A DNA stretch of 64,000 nucleotides from assembly GCF_000146165.2 (NCBI RefSeq), contig NC_004347.2, positions 558,001-622,000 of the forward strand. The letters are read 5' to 3'. Below are positions 45,078 through 54,382 of the stretch, in pieces; the first letter of the stretch is position 1, and every line of letters starts with the position of its first letter. The notes under the pieces were generated by a model. The model did no database searches. It had not been told where the DNA came from and saw only the letters and a list, made by a program, of their open reading frames with translations. The position numbers and the translations under genes are program-made. The stretch is from Shewanella oneidensis MR-1 (GTDB lineage: Bacteria; Pseudomonadota; Gammaproteobacteria; Enterobacterales; Shewanellaceae).

Positions 45078-47480
45078 ATGAAACCCCACAGTCTAGCACT
45101 CGCTATCCTGCTCTTAGGTTTGCCCACCCTTAGCGTTGCCGCTACTCTGCCGAGCACTCAAATAGTTAAACAGAGCCAAGTGGCAAAGGGATTTTTTAAT
45201 TTTTACTATGAGCCGAGCGAAGGCGAGTTATACCTTGAGGTGAGCCGACTGAATCAGCCCTTTTTATTGGTGACAAGCTTGCCTGAAGGTGTGGGTTCTA
45301 ACGATATCGGCTTAGATCGCGGGCAATTAGGTCAAACCCGCATGGTGCAATTTGAGCGCCAAGGCCCTTATATCCAGCTTAAGCAATTGAATACTCAGTA
45401 TCGTGCTAATACCCAAGATGCCGCTGAAAAACGGGCTGTAGAGGAGGCCTTTGCCGATTCGGTATTGTGGCAGGGCAAATTGCTTGAAGGTAAGCCTGAT
45501 ATGGTGGCGATCAGCGAGCTGGTGCTTAATGATTTACACGGTGTCTCAAACGTGTTGCAACAAACAGGGCAGGGTAATTATCGCCTTGATTTCACGCGTT
45601 CAGCCATCTTACCCGCTGGGGTGAAATCCTTTGAAAAAAACAGTGATGTGGATGTTCAGCTTACCTTTAAAGGCGATGTCGCGGGTGAGCAAGTCGCTAA
45701 GGTGACGCCTGACGGTACATTCATGTCGGTGCGGATGCGTTATTCTTTTGTCGAGCTGCCAGAGGATGGGTATCAACCTCGTGCTTATCATCCTATGAGC
45801 GGCTATCTATCCGATGAGTACCGCGACTATGCAACGGATTTTTCTGAGCCTCTAGTACAGCGGTTTATTTTGCGCCATCGTCTACAAAAGGTGAACCCAG
45901 GCCCAGCCCCCAGTGAAGTGGTTAAACCTATCATCTATTACCTCGACCCTGGTGTACCTGAACCCATTCGCTCGGCGTTGCTTGATGGAGCGCGCTGGTG
46001 GGAAAGTGCTTTTACCCAAGCTGGATTTATCAATGGCTTTAAGGTGGAATTGTTACCGCAGGATGCTGATCCTCAGGATATCCGTTACAACATGATCCAG
46101 TGGGTACATCGCGCGACGCGGGGCTGGTCCTATGGTGCAGCACTCACCGATCCGCGTACTGGCGAAATAATTAAGGGTCAAGTCACCTTAGGGAGCTTGC
46201 GGGTGCGCCAAGATTATTTGATTGCCAAAGGACTCACTGCAGGGTGGAAGGATAGAGCTGCCGCAGAGAAGGCGGCTAATGAGCTGGCTTTAGCACGTAT
46301 CCGTCAACTCGCCGCCCACGAGGTGGGCCATACCTTAGGGTTAGATCATAACTTTGCCGCCTCGAGCAATCAGGATGCTTCGGTGATGGATTATCCCCAT
46401 CCTAAGATCCAACTTAAAGATAAAGATATTGATATTTCAGCACCTTATACTGTGGGTGTCGGCCCTTGGGATAATTTTACCATCGCCTTTGGTTATAGCG
46501 ATGAAGGTGACGTGACGGCTCAGCAGGCACTGCAAAATCAATTGCTGGCCGAAGTCGCGCGCAAGGGGCTACGTTACATTGGCGAAACCGACTCGCGTCA
46601 AAAGGATGCTAGCCATGCCTATGCGAGTTTGTGGGACAGTGGTGACGATCCTATCGCACAATTGGTTGAACTCAATAAAATTCGCCTTAAGGCCATCGAA
46701 GGCTTTAGCAGAACAGCCTTGTTGCCACGTGAGCCGCTCGGGGAATTGGCCGATGCTTTTGTGCCTATCTACTTACTCAACCGTTATCAAATTGAGGCCG
46801 TTGCCAAATTTATTGGTGGTACTGACTATAACTATCAGTCTGCCGGTGACGGAAGTCGCTGGAGCTACATCGCGCCGCCATTACAATTGTCGGGACTCAA
46901 TGCCCTATTAAGCACCTTAGATGCGGCCAGCTTAACGGTTCCTTCAGCATTATTGGAGACTTTAGTGCCTAAGGCGGGTAATTATCAGTTAACTCGGGAG
47001 TCCTTTGAGTCGGGGCTGGGCGTGGTCAACGATCCCCTCGGTATGGCAGAAGTGTCAGCTCGCCATACCATAAGTTTACTGTTGATGCCAAAACGCTTAA
47101 ATCGTGTGAGTCAAGCGTCGATGGTTGATAACGAGCAATTGTCGGTCGAGACGTTACTGAATAAGTTGTTTGCCGCGACGCTGTATCAGGAAGATAAGCT
47201 TGGTTTGGTCGAAGGTGTGTGGATGCGCGTTAATGCCGTGGTGATTGATGAACTGTTGTCGACCTACCATGATCCGCAGACTTCGGCGGAGGTGAAGGCA
47301 GCGATCTTAGAACGTGCTCAATTTGTGCTAAAGCAGTTCAAAGCCAAAGCCAACCGCGCTAATGCTAAAGTGGCTGCGCACTATAATTGGTTGGAGCAGG
47401 GACTCACTGCGGGACTCTTGGATGCCAATAAAAAGCTTATTCCTAAGCCCTTAAGCTTACCGCCAGGCTCGCCAATCTAG
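45078..47480 (+). CDS. DUF5117-type secreted zinc metalloprotease
   Basis: An 800-residue secreted protein with an N-terminal signal peptide (MKPHSLALAILLLGLPTLSV). An N-terminal DUF5117/DUF5118-type region is followed by a metzincin-like zinc site HEVGHTLGLDH near residues 414-424 and a long C-terminal region. Such proteins are predicted peptidases of the gluzincin/metzincin superfamily with unknown substrates, common in gamma-proteobacteria and Bacteroidetes. AGGAGGAAAG fixes the ATG at 45078. It is single and convergent with the protein-kinase gene across a shared hairpin. Confidence 0.85.
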   Translation: MKPHSLALAILLLGLPTLSVAATLPSTQIVKQSQVAKGFFNFYYEPSEGELYLEVSRLNQPFLLVTSLPEGVGSNDIGLDRGQLGQTRMVQFERQGPYIQLKQLNTQYRANTQDAAEKRAVEEAFADSVLWQGKLLEGKPDMVAISELVLNDLHGVSNVLQQTGQGNYRLDFTRSAILPAGVKSFEKNSDVDVQLTFKGDVAGEQVAKVTPDGTFMSVRMRYSFVELPEDGYQPRAYHPMSGYLSDEYRDYATDFSEPLVQRFILRHRLQKVNPGPAPSEVVKPIIYYLDPGVPEPIRSALLDGARWWESAFTQAGFINGFKVELLPQDADPQDIRYNMIQWVHRATRGWSYGAALTDPRTGEIIKGQVTLGSLRVRQDYLIAKGLTAGWKDRAAAEKAANELALARIRQLAAHEVGHTLGLDHNFAASSNQDASVMDYPHPKIQLKDKDIDISAPYTVGVGPWDNFTIAFGYSDEGDVTAQQALQNQLLAEVARKGLRYIGETDSRQKDASHAYASLWDSGDDPIAQLVELNKIRLKAIEGFSRTALLPREPLGELADAFVPIYLLNRYQIEAVAKFIGGTDYNYQSAGDGSRWSYIAPPLQLSGLNALLSTLDAASLTVPSALLETLVPKAGNYQLTRESFESGLGVVNDPLGMAEVSARHTISLLLMPKRLNRVSQASMVDNEQLSVETLLNKLFAATLYQEDKLGLVEGVWMRVNAVVIDELLSTYHDPQTSAEVKAAILERAQFVLKQFKAKANRANAKVAAHYNWLEQGLTAGLLDANKKLIPKPLSLPPGSPI

Positions 47481-47503
47481 TCTTCGCTTTGAATAAACAC
47501 AAC

Positions 47504-47537
47504 AATAGGCGCTACCCAGTAGGGTTAAGCGCCTATT
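47504..47537. terminator. shared hairpin between convergent genes
   Basis: The stem AATAGGCGCT-ACCC/GGGT-ta-AGCGCCTATT with an AGTA loop is followed by TCTTT. It overlaps the end of the protein-kinase gene. Confidence 0.8.
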
Positions 47538-49333
47538 TCTTTGGGATTTTTAGGGTAAAAATACTCAGGCTTACGTTCAATATGGGTAAAGCGGCGGGTA
47601 TTTTTATAGGGCAGTTTCATAAAGCCTGAAACGCCGTGACCTTGAATTTTGCCAACATAATGCAGAATGCGGTCAAGGCTGGCACGAAATGCCGCCTGTT
47701 TACGCGGATTGAGCAACTTTAAATAGCTATGGATTTTTAAGTGGTTCGGCAGGGCTTCAAAAATAATGCAACCCGTATGGTGGATTTGGTTAATGCGCGC
47801 CAATTCCTCCATGATTTCACTCGGCAATTCAAGGTTTTCATCCGGATCTTTGCCGTCTTCGAAGTAAGAATGTAGCCGCGATTTATCTTCGAGGGTCGGC
47901 ACATCGCCCACTTCGAAGGGCAGTTGTAAATCAGCACTAGCGACAAAAGGTTTGTTGGTGTTTTCGCGCTCGATATGCAGCGTGTCTCTAGCGTTAAAAA
48001 AACAGGCCTTAAAGACGCCGATTCGTTTAATTCCCCGTGCTAGGGTCACCATATTATTGACGGCAATGATAAGGGCGCTTTTTTGTTTGGCGTCGTAAAC
48101 GGCAAGATTGGAATCAATAAACACGCCGGTTTCTTGCCAATGGATCGCAAGCCCTCCAACTATGGGGTATTGACCGAGGCGACCTACGGCGGCGATAAAG
48201 CCTTTTTCGGTATCGCCCATTCCCGCTAAAAAATTGCGGTAGTACTTTTCCAGTTGAATATCGTCCATCTTGGCGATGGGATCTTGGGCATTATGTTCTT
48301 TTAAGAATGATTTTCGTGAACTGTAACTGACTGTTTCGACATCTTTTTCACGGGATTGGACCCAGACAGGAATGTCCCCCATCAGCTCAGCTTTTGGCAA
48401 TTCAGGTAAGTGCAATCTATGGCTATGGCGCATGCTTTTTAAGAAATAATCCCCCGCCAGATTGCGTTGCACTGCATCGCTACTGAGCATTCCCTCTAGG
48501 GTTCGAGCTAATTCCATCGGTAAGCCGATGCTGGTGGGCGGGATCACCTGCGCGCCGAAACGACTCGCTTGCCCTGAGGCTAAGGCATACAAGGTCGCAG
48601 CTACGCCTTGTTCATCAAAGCGTGGGCTTGAGAGTGCGCCGTTTAATTGTTCTTCTCCGATAAAATACACATCTCCCATGCGGGCGTTGGTATGCTGTTG
48701 ATCGCTCGACATCAGCGTCATGACATTATCTTCAACGGCCTTATTGTGCTCATTGCGTTGTGCAAACACGGCGGAGCCCCAGTCGATTAAGGATAAATGT
48801 TGGCTTTCAATATCATAAACAAGATTAGAGGGTTTAATATCGCCATGAACCAAGGGTTTACCTGTACGCAAATAGTAGAGAATATCGGCTAACTGGCGGG
48901 CGATGCTCATTACCATCGCGGGGGGCAAGGCGCCCAAGCGGCGGCAAAGTTGCTCCAGATCTTCACCTTTAGCACGCTCCATTACCAAGATCCCTTGTTT
49001 ACCGACTCGTTCAAATTTGATCGCCCCAGGGATATTGGGATGCTTGAGTAAGGAGAGCATAAAGGCTTCTTCTTCTAAGCGATCTTGAATGTGTTGCGGT
49101 AGATTAATTCTTGAAAATTTAAAAACATGGGCTTCATCGGCTTGGTTTATGCCCGCAAACACAAAGCCGTATGCGCCTTTACCAATAAATTCAATCTCTC
49201 GGTAGCCCAACTTACTTAACTGTTGTTTACATAAGCGGATCCACGCCTTGTGCTTACGGGCATCGTTAGCTTTGAGCAAGTAAATCGATTGCTCTTCGGA
49301 AATGTAAAAATGTTGTAATTGGGGTGTTTGCAA
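47525..49333 (-). CDS. Hanks-type serine/threonine protein kinase
   Basis: A 602-residue cytoplasmic protein. The kinase domain has the glycine loop GKGAYGFVFAG (51-61), the lysine in VFKFSR (72), the catalytic loop HGDIKPSN (163-170; HGD instead of HRD, aspartate kept) and DWG (184-186) replacing DFG. Residues from about 330 to the end form an unidentified domain without membrane segments. The start is TTG at 49333, supported by AAGGAG 8 bases upstream. No phosphatase or FHA gene is adjacent; its neighbour is a secreted zinc protease, convergent. Substrate unknown. Confidence 0.85.
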   Translation of the reverse strand: MQTPQLQHFYISEEQSIYLLKANDARKHKAWIRLCKQQLSKLGYREIEFIGKGAYGFVFAGINQADEAHVFKFSRINLPQHIQDRLEEEAFMLSLLKHPNIPGAIKFERVGKQGILVMERAKGEDLEQLCRRLGALPPAMVMSIARQLADILYYLRTGKPLVHGDIKPSNLVYDIESQHLSLIDWGSAVFAQRNEHNKAVEDNVMTLMSSDQQHTNARMGDVYFIGEEQLNGALSSPRFDEQGVAATLYALASGQASRFGAQVIPPTSIGLPMELARTLEGMLSSDAVQRNLAGDYFLKSMRHSHRLHLPELPKAELMGDIPVWVQSREKDVETVSYSSRKSFLKEHNAQDPIAKMDDIQLEKYYRNFLAGMGDTEKGFIAAVGRLGQYPIVGGLAIHWQETGVFIDSNLAVYDAKQKSALIIAVNNMVTLARGIKRIGVFKACFFNARDTLHIERENTNKPFVASADLQLPFEVGDVPTLEDKSRLHSYFEDGKDPDENLELPSEIMEELARINQIHHTGCIIFEALPNHLKIHSYLKLLNPRKQAAFRASLDRILHYVGKIQGHGVSGFMKLPYKNTRRFTHIERKPEYFYPKNPKEIGA

Positions 49334-49573
49334 TGCGAGGCTCCTTGTTTGGGTTATTTAAACAGTAAGCGGGTCTGTTAAGCAAATCGGAGCGGTGATT
49401 TATTTTATGGGGATAAAATGCGCGATGTTTGCGGCTTACCTATCCCATCATTTCGTCGCTGACTTTGATTTATATCAAGTTAAATCGTATCGAGTCTAGG
49501 TAATCTTAAGCACATTGGATTGGGATATATTTTGTTAAATTTCCCGTGGACAAAGTGGATTTAAGGATGGCAT

Positions 49574-49912
49574 ATGCCCGCCCCAGATAAGGCTTTATTG
49601 ATCGAGCTATTAGAGTTTCCGCGTAAGCGAATTTTGCAGTCAATGGAAGTAACTCATTGTCCTCACGCGGTATTTTTTAATGATAGTGATGAACAGTGCC
49701 TCACTTGCCACCAAGGTATGGAATGTATCTGGATGAACCAGAATGATGAGCTGGTGGCAGTTGAACAAAAATCCGTACCCGAACTAAAGCAGCAATTGCT
49801 GATAGCCGTCGACTTTATTGATTCTTCACTCAGCCCACATCACCTCTCCCGTCGCCAATGCCAATGTGACAACTGTGCTTGGCTACGCCGGGTGCAAGAA
49901 GCATTGTCTTAA
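49574..49912 (+). CDS. cysteine-rich small protein, unknown
   Basis: A 112-residue cytoplasmic protein with eight cysteines in a regular pattern (one in THCPH, then CLTCH, MECIW, and CQCDNC near the C-terminus), suggesting metal or Fe-S binding. CLTCH has the CXXCH form of a c-type heme site, but there is no signal peptide, so a heme role is unlikely. The start follows an AAGGATGG ribosome-like run. Family not recognised; it lies about 100 bp upstream of tpm on the same strand. Confidence 0.65.
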   Translation: MPAPDKALLIELLEFPRKRILQSMEVTHCPHAVFFNDSDEQCLTCHQGMECIWMNQNDELVAVEQKSVPELKQQLLIAVDFIDSSLSPHHLSRRQCQCDNCAWLRRVQEALS

Positions 49913-50019
49913 TCATTAACTGTTTCCATCGCTATGATTAACTTGCTGTATTTGAGATTTTGCATCCACTCGTAAATGCCATTAGAGTAAGGATAACTTT
50001 AGCCTTTTGAGATATACCT

Positions 50020-50676
50020 ATGGAACCTGGTTTTTGGCACGAGAAGTGGCAGCAACAACAGATTGGTTTTCATCAACAAGACGTTAATCCCTTCCTCGTC
50101 ACGTATTGGCATCAATTGGCGCTTCCCGCTGATGCCAAGATCTTTGTGCCCTTGTGTGGTAAGTCTTTAGATATGTGCTTTTTAGCTGAGCAGGGGCATC
50201 AAGTGATTGGTTGCGAGTTGAATGAACTCGCCGTGCAGCAATTTTTTAGCGATAACCAACTACCGATGCAGCAAAGTGCAGAGGGTGAGCACCAGCATTA
50301 CCAGACTGAGCAGATAAGTTTATATCAAGGGGATATCTTCACGTTACCCCAGTCGATTACCGCTGAGGTGAGTGGTTTTTATGACCGCGCCGCCTTGATT
50401 GCTTGGCCCGAAAGCATGCGGGCGCAGTATGCAAAACAGTTGGCGTATTTATTACCGCAGGGCAGTGTAGGCTTGTTAGTGACACTCGATTACCCACAGG
50501 AGGTCTTAAGTGGTCCTCCTTTTGCGGTGTCACCTACTTGGGTTGAGACGCATTTAAGTGAAGATTTTGAAATCCAACCCTTGGCTTGCCAAGATGTATT
50601 GGCTGATAACCCGAGGTTTGTAAAAAAAGCAGTTCCTTGGCTGAATGAGGCTGTGTATTTATTAAAACGGCGATAA
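50020..50676 (+). CDS. tpm: thiopurine S-methyltransferase
   Basis: A 218-residue class I SAM methyltransferase that matches bacterial TPMT along its length: [19 protein letters not shown] at the N-terminus, [24 protein letters not shown] and [10 protein letters not shown]. Bacterial TPMTs methylate thiopurines and are linked to tellurite and selenium volatilisation in some species. Cytoplasmic. Ribosome site weak. Single gene or read with the preceding cysteine-rich gene. Confidence 0.92.
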   Translation: MEPGFWHEKWQQQQIGFHQQDVNPFLVTYWHQLALPADAKIFVPLCGKSLDMCFLAEQGHQVIGCELNELAVQQFFSDNQLPMQQSAEGEHQHYQTEQISLYQGDIFTLPQSITAEVSGFYDRAALIAWPESMRAQYAKQLAYLLPQGSVGLLVTLDYPQEVLSGPPFAVSPTWVETHLSEDFEIQPLACQDVLADNPRFVKKAVPWLNEAVYLLKRR

Positions 50677-50899
50677 ACAAGGCCGAATAACAGTATCAAA
50701 AAGCTGAGTGTTAGCGTTACATCCCATTGAACTCAAAGTGTTTATGATATTTGGGTGGCGTGGGATGTGTCATTAAGGAGTCATGTATTTGTCGTAAGAT
50801 AGGCCTTGGGGTTGTTGCGGCAAAACCTTAACGCTGTAAATGCATGTGAACCATGCACATTGGTTGGAGTAAAAGTTAACAAGGAGCTGGGGCGAGACG

Positions 50900-51091
50900 T
50901 TAAGCGACTTCGTAGTATTTAGGTTCAATTTCCAGTTGATTCTGGATGATTTGTACAGCCATTCTCGCGCATTTACCGCATTGATCGGCAACGCCTAAAC
51001 GCTTTTTAACGTCAGCAAGACTCGTGTCGCCTTGGCTTACCGCGTTTTTGATTTGCGTATCTGTGATGGCGTGACAAAGGCAAACATACAT
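50900..51091 (-). CDS. bfd: bacterioferritin-associated ferredoxin
   Basis: A 63-residue [2Fe-2S] protein with the four ligands of Bfd: C4 and C6 in VCLCHAIT, C38 and C41 in CGKCARMA. Bfd docks on bacterioferritin and supplies electrons for iron release. GGAGT 9 bases upstream fixes the ATG at 51091. A short hairpin (51102-51117) covers this ribosome site. Bfd genes are usually Fur-regulated; I saw only a weak Fur-like match upstream. No bacterioferritin gene is adjacent. Confidence 0.9.
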   Translation of the reverse strand: MYVCLCHAITDTQIKNAVSQGDTSLADVKKRLGVADQCGKCARMAVQIIQNQLEIEPKYYEVA

Positions 51092-51101
51092 TTTTGAGAA
51101 C

Positions 51102-51117
51102 TCCAACATAAGTTGGA
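51102..51117 (-). promoter_or_regulatory. hairpin over the bfd ribosome site
   Basis: TCCAAC/GTTGGA with a 4-base loop places the GGAG of the bfd ribosome site inside a 6-bp stem, which would restrict initiation if it forms in the mRNA. Confidence 0.4.
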
Positions 51118-51178
51118 CTAATTCTAAATGAAAACGCTTATCAAATGCAATATTGTTGGTGGTCTAGTTTTGCCAATT

Positions 51179-51261
51179 ATCCGTTTTGTTACACTCAGCA
51201 TGTATTTTGAGCTAAGCTCAAAATACATGCTGCAGGGAAAAGAGTTTAAACCAAAACGGAT
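51179..51261. repeat. nested inverted repeat
   Basis: A perfect 18-bp inverted repeat (51196-51213 with 51215-51232, one-base centre) lies inside a second one, ATCCGTTTTG (51179-51188) with CAAAACGGAT (51252-51261). There is no T-run, so it is not an ordinary terminator. It sits about 75 bp before an Aer-like receptor gene. Confidence 0.6.
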
Positions 51262-51335
51262 GACTGAGTTTGTATCAGGGAGGGATAGCTCATGGATGAC
51301 TGAATCATAAATTCATAATCGTTCCAAGGGTTATC

Positions 51336-52910
51336 ATGAGAAAAAAACTGCCAGTAACACAACGTGAATATGACTATCCAGCAGACTGGATTTTACTGTC
51401 CACCACTGACACCCAAAGTCATATTACCTACGCCAATCAATCCTTTTGCATGGTTGCGGGATATACGCTCAATGACATGTTGGGGCAAACCCACAATATG
51501 GTGCGCCATCCTTATATGCCTCCCCAAGCTTTTGAAGACCTTTGGAAAACCATCCGTAAAGGTGAGCCTTGGAAAGGCATAGTTAAAAACCGCTGCGCCA
51601 ATGGCGACCATTATTGGGTTGATGCCTATGTCTCACCCATTATGATTAATGGTCAGGTGGCGGAGTTTCAATCGGTGCGCACGAAACCCAGTCGCGAACA
51701 AATCCAACGAGCAGACTCGGCCTATGCTGAGTTAAATAAAAGCGGCCATGTTAACGCATTGAAACGAATCTTGGATATGCCAACTAAGCTGGCGCTTTTG
51801 GGATTAGTTGCTTTGTTGCCCATGCTGTATTTGGCGCTGCAAATGGGGGCTATGGGATTTGTGGCTCTTGCCATCAGCGTCTTAGTGCTTTTTATTGGCG
51901 GTAATTTGATTTTAGGTCGGTATCGGGCTTTAGTCGCTAAGGCGAAGAAAATCTACGATAACCCTTTAATGGCATATATCTACACTGGACAATCAGACGA
52001 TCTTGGCGCGATAGAGCTAGCGTTGCAAATGCAAAACTCAGAGTTAAAGTCTGTGTTAGGTCGTGCCCGTGATTCCTGCGATAAAGTGACTCAAGAAGCT
52101 AAAGTGTCAGCGGCAAAAGGCGAAGAAATCCAAAGTACGAGTCAGTCTCAACTTGCAGAGATAGAACAAGTTGCGACGGCAATGCAGCAAATGACGGCGA
52201 CTCTTGTTGATATGTCATCTAACTGTGCCGATGCTGCGAGCGCTTCGCAGATGGCGTCGGAGCAAACAATCAACGGCGATAAAACCGTGGTAAGTACCAT
52301 TCATTCTATTCAGACCATGGCGCAACAGTTGCACGCAACATCGAAAGTGATCACCGAATTAGAAGGGCATAGCAAAGATATCGGCAGAGTACTGGATGTG
52401 ATCCAAGGCATTGCCGAGCAAACAAACTTATTGGCGTTGAACGCCGCTATTGAAGCGGCGCGTGCGGGGGAGCTGGGACGAGGTTTTGCTGTGGTTGCTG
52501 ATGAGGTGCGGGCGTTAGCGAAACGTACCCATGATGCTACCAAGGAAATCCACAGTATGATTAATCTATTGCAGTTGGGTACGAATAAAGCTGTGCGTAG
52601 TATGCATGAAGGGGTTGAAGCCGCCTCTGAGTGCATCACAACGGCAGATTTAGCCGGCGCTGCACTGCGTACCATACGCGAGGCCATCGCGACCATTACC
52701 GATATGAATCACCATATTGCCAGTGCGGTGGAGGAACAATCCAGTGTTGCTAACGAGATGAATCGCAGTGTGGTGAATGTGTCGCAATTTACCCATTCTA
52801 GCCACCAACTCGGTTGTGAGATGGTCGGCCTTAATGACGAAGTGATTAGCGAAATGGATTCCCACACTGTGTTGGTCGGACAGTTTTTAAAACGCAGTTT
52901 TAAAGTTTAG
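51336..52910 (+). CDS. Aer-like PAS methyl-accepting chemotaxis protein
   Basis: A 524-residue chemoreceptor built like E. coli Aer. An N-terminal PAS domain (residues 10-120, with [30 protein letters not shown]) is likely to bind FAD; two close hydrophobic segments (about 149-190) anchor it in the inner membrane without a periplasmic domain; and a cytoplasmic signalling domain carries the conserved hairpin [20 protein letters not shown]. It would sense redox or oxygen via the PAS domain and signal through CheA and CheW. Single gene ended by a strong hairpin; a nested inverted repeat precedes it. Confidence 0.9.
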   Translation: MRKKLPVTQREYDYPADWILLSTTDTQSHITYANQSFCMVAGYTLNDMLGQTHNMVRHPYMPPQAFEDLWKTIRKGEPWKGIVKNRCANGDHYWVDAYVSPIMINGQVAEFQSVRTKPSREQIQRADSAYAELNKSGHVNALKRILDMPTKLALLGLVALLPMLYLALQMGAMGFVALAISVLVLFIGGNLILGRYRALVAKAKKIYDNPLMAYIYTGQSDDLGAIELALQMQNSELKSVLGRARDSCDKVTQEAKVSAAKGEEIQSTSQSQLAEIEQVATAMQQMTATLVDMSSNCADAASASQMASEQTINGDKTVVSTIHSIQTMAQQLHATSKVITELEGHSKDIGRVLDVIQGIAEQTNLLALNAAIEAARAGELGRGFAVVADEVRALAKRTHDATKEIHSMINLLQLGTNKAVRSMHEGVEAASECITTADLAGAALRTIREAIATITDMNHHIASAVEEQSSVANEMNRSVVNVSQFTHSSHQLGCEMVGLNDEVISEMDSHTVLVGQFLKRSFKV

Positions 52911-52937
52911 TATCGTCGTTATCTAAGAGTTTGAATC

Positions 52938-52966
52938 AAAAGGCAATCAATCTTTGATTGCCTTTT
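52938..52966. terminator. bidirectional terminator
   Basis: The perfect 13-bp stem AAAAGGCAATCAA/TTGATTGCCTTTT with a TCT loop is followed by CTTTT. It lies between the Aer-like gene and the convergent dehydrogenase gene. Confidence 0.9.
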
Positions 52967-52994
52967 CTTTTCTGCCTGAGGGACAGAGCCTCGA

Positions 52995-53930
52995 TTAATA
53001 GCCCTGAGTAAAATCCACCTGATTTTGTAGCGGCTTTGCCGCGATATAGCGACGATAGTTATCGCAAAAGATGCTGACAATTTGCTCTGGATGGCTTGGT
53101 GCCGAGATGTGGGGCGTGATGATGGCGTTGGTTCTTTCCCAAATCGGATGAGTTGCAGGGAGCGGTTCCTGCATGAACACGTCAAGAATTGCCTGCTGCG
53201 CAGGATGGGCAATCAGCTGGGCGTTGAGGGCATCGAGATCGAGTGCATCACCGCGGCCAACATTCATCAAAATAGCATCGGCTTTGAGCTTAGCGAGCAT
53301 TGACTCATTCAGTAACTGGCGCGTTTCTGGTGTGCTTGGCAGTAAGTTAGTGACGACATCACTTTGGCCTAAGGCTTGGGCTAATTGCGACAGCGGTAAA
53401 ATCACATCAAAGCCTTCGACCTCTCGGGCGCTGCGGTTTACTCCAGTGACATGCATGCCAAAATGTTTAGCCGTCTTGGTAACATGTTGTGCGATGGAAC
53501 CCGTCCCTAAGATCAAAAGCCGCATTCCTTGTAGACTGGTATGGCGCATTGCACCTTGCACTTGCCAATATTTTTGCTGTTGTTGCTGCTGGTAAAAATG
53601 ATGCCCTCGCACATGGGCGAGCAGATAACCAAACAGATACTCACTCATTAAGGGGCCGAAAATCCCTTTGATGTTGGTGAGTTGATAATCTTTCCTCGCC
53701 CTTGGCCCCATGAGGGCGTCTATGCCGGCAAAACTCGATTGCAGCCATTGCAGTTGCTTTGCATGGGGCAATAGTGGCGCGGCAAGTTTTGGCTCGGCAA
53801 GCCAGATATTGGCTTGACTAATATTGGCGGGGTTATCATCAAGCAACTCAAGCCCTGGCAGCTGCTGCGCTTCAATGAGTTGGCGATACTGCTCATTTAC
53901 CTTCGTCAGTAAGAGTAACTTGTGCCCCAT
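52995..53930 (-). CDS. D-2-hydroxyacid dehydrogenase (GhrA-like)
   Basis: A 311-residue NAD(P)-dependent dehydrogenase. The Rossmann motif reads LGTGSIAQHVTKTAKHFGM, the substrate-arginine segment NVGRGDALD, the glutamate MQEPLP and the catalytic histidine TPHISAPS. Members reduce glyoxylate or hydroxypyruvate or oxidise 2-hydroxyacids; the substrate cannot be told from sequence. The ATG follows GGGAG. Single gene. Confidence 0.87.
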   Translation of the reverse strand: MGHKLLLLTKVNEQYRQLIEAQQLPGLELLDDNPANISQANIWLAEPKLAAPLLPHAKQLQWLQSSFAGIDALMGPRARKDYQLTNIKGIFGPLMSEYLFGYLLAHVRGHHFYQQQQQQKYWQVQGAMRHTSLQGMRLLILGTGSIAQHVTKTAKHFGMHVTGVNRSAREVEGFDVILPLSQLAQALGQSDVVTNLLPSTPETRQLLNESMLAKLKADAILMNVGRGDALDLDALNAQLIAHPAQQAILDVFMQEPLPATHPIWERTNAIITPHISAPSHPEQIVSIFCDNYRRYIAAKPLQNQVDFTQGY

Positions 53931-54019
53931 GGCGTCTCCCTTTATGCTTGGTTGTCGTTATTTTTCAATATGCTGCTATCGTTTTGGGATTTTTGCAGCG
54001 CTATTTAGGTTGAGTCATT

Positions 54020-54355
54020 ATGTTTGATGAGTTAGTCGCCATTATTAGCCATTTAGGCAATATGCTGCGCCCTTGGGCTTTCGACATCGCTACGGCCATG
54101 GTGGTGTGTTTGATTTTAGTGTTTTCAGCCGATGTGAATCGCATCATCAGGCGGCATTTAGTTGGCCACTCGTTTGTGCTACGAACCTTGGTTTTTATTA
54201 TTGTTAATGCCTTTGGATATGGCCTATTGATCGTTAAAGTTACGCCTTGGGTGGCAAGGCAAATCGTCGCCATGCCATCCCATTGGATGTTTTTGCTGAT
54301 AGTGAGCATGTTTATTTTTATTGGCTATTGGGCGCAGCGAAATAGCCAAGCCTAG
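54020..54355 (+). CDS. DUF3392 family membrane protein
   Basis: A 111-residue inner-membrane protein with three or so hydrophobic helices and the DUF3392 pattern MFDELVAIISHLGNMLRPW, FSADVNRIIRR and FIGYWAQRN. The family is confined mainly to Alteromonadales and Vibrionales and has no known function. It is convergent with the glycerophosphodiesterase gene. Confidence 0.8.
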   Translation: MFDELVAIISHLGNMLRPWAFDIATAMVVCLILVFSADVNRIIRRHLVGHSFVLRTLVFIIVNAFGYGLLIVKVTPWVARQIVAMPSHWMFLLIVSMFIFIGYWAQRNSQA

Positions 54356-54382
54356 GCCTAAGCCGTTAACCGTGCAATCCGG

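Noticed and set aside
51119-51160. Fur box upstream of bfd
   Set aside because: The best match is only about 11 of 19 positions, too weak to list.
51128-51310. 60-codon ORF between bfd and the Aer-like gene
   Set aside because: Most of it is the palindrome read as protein, and no ribosome site is seen.
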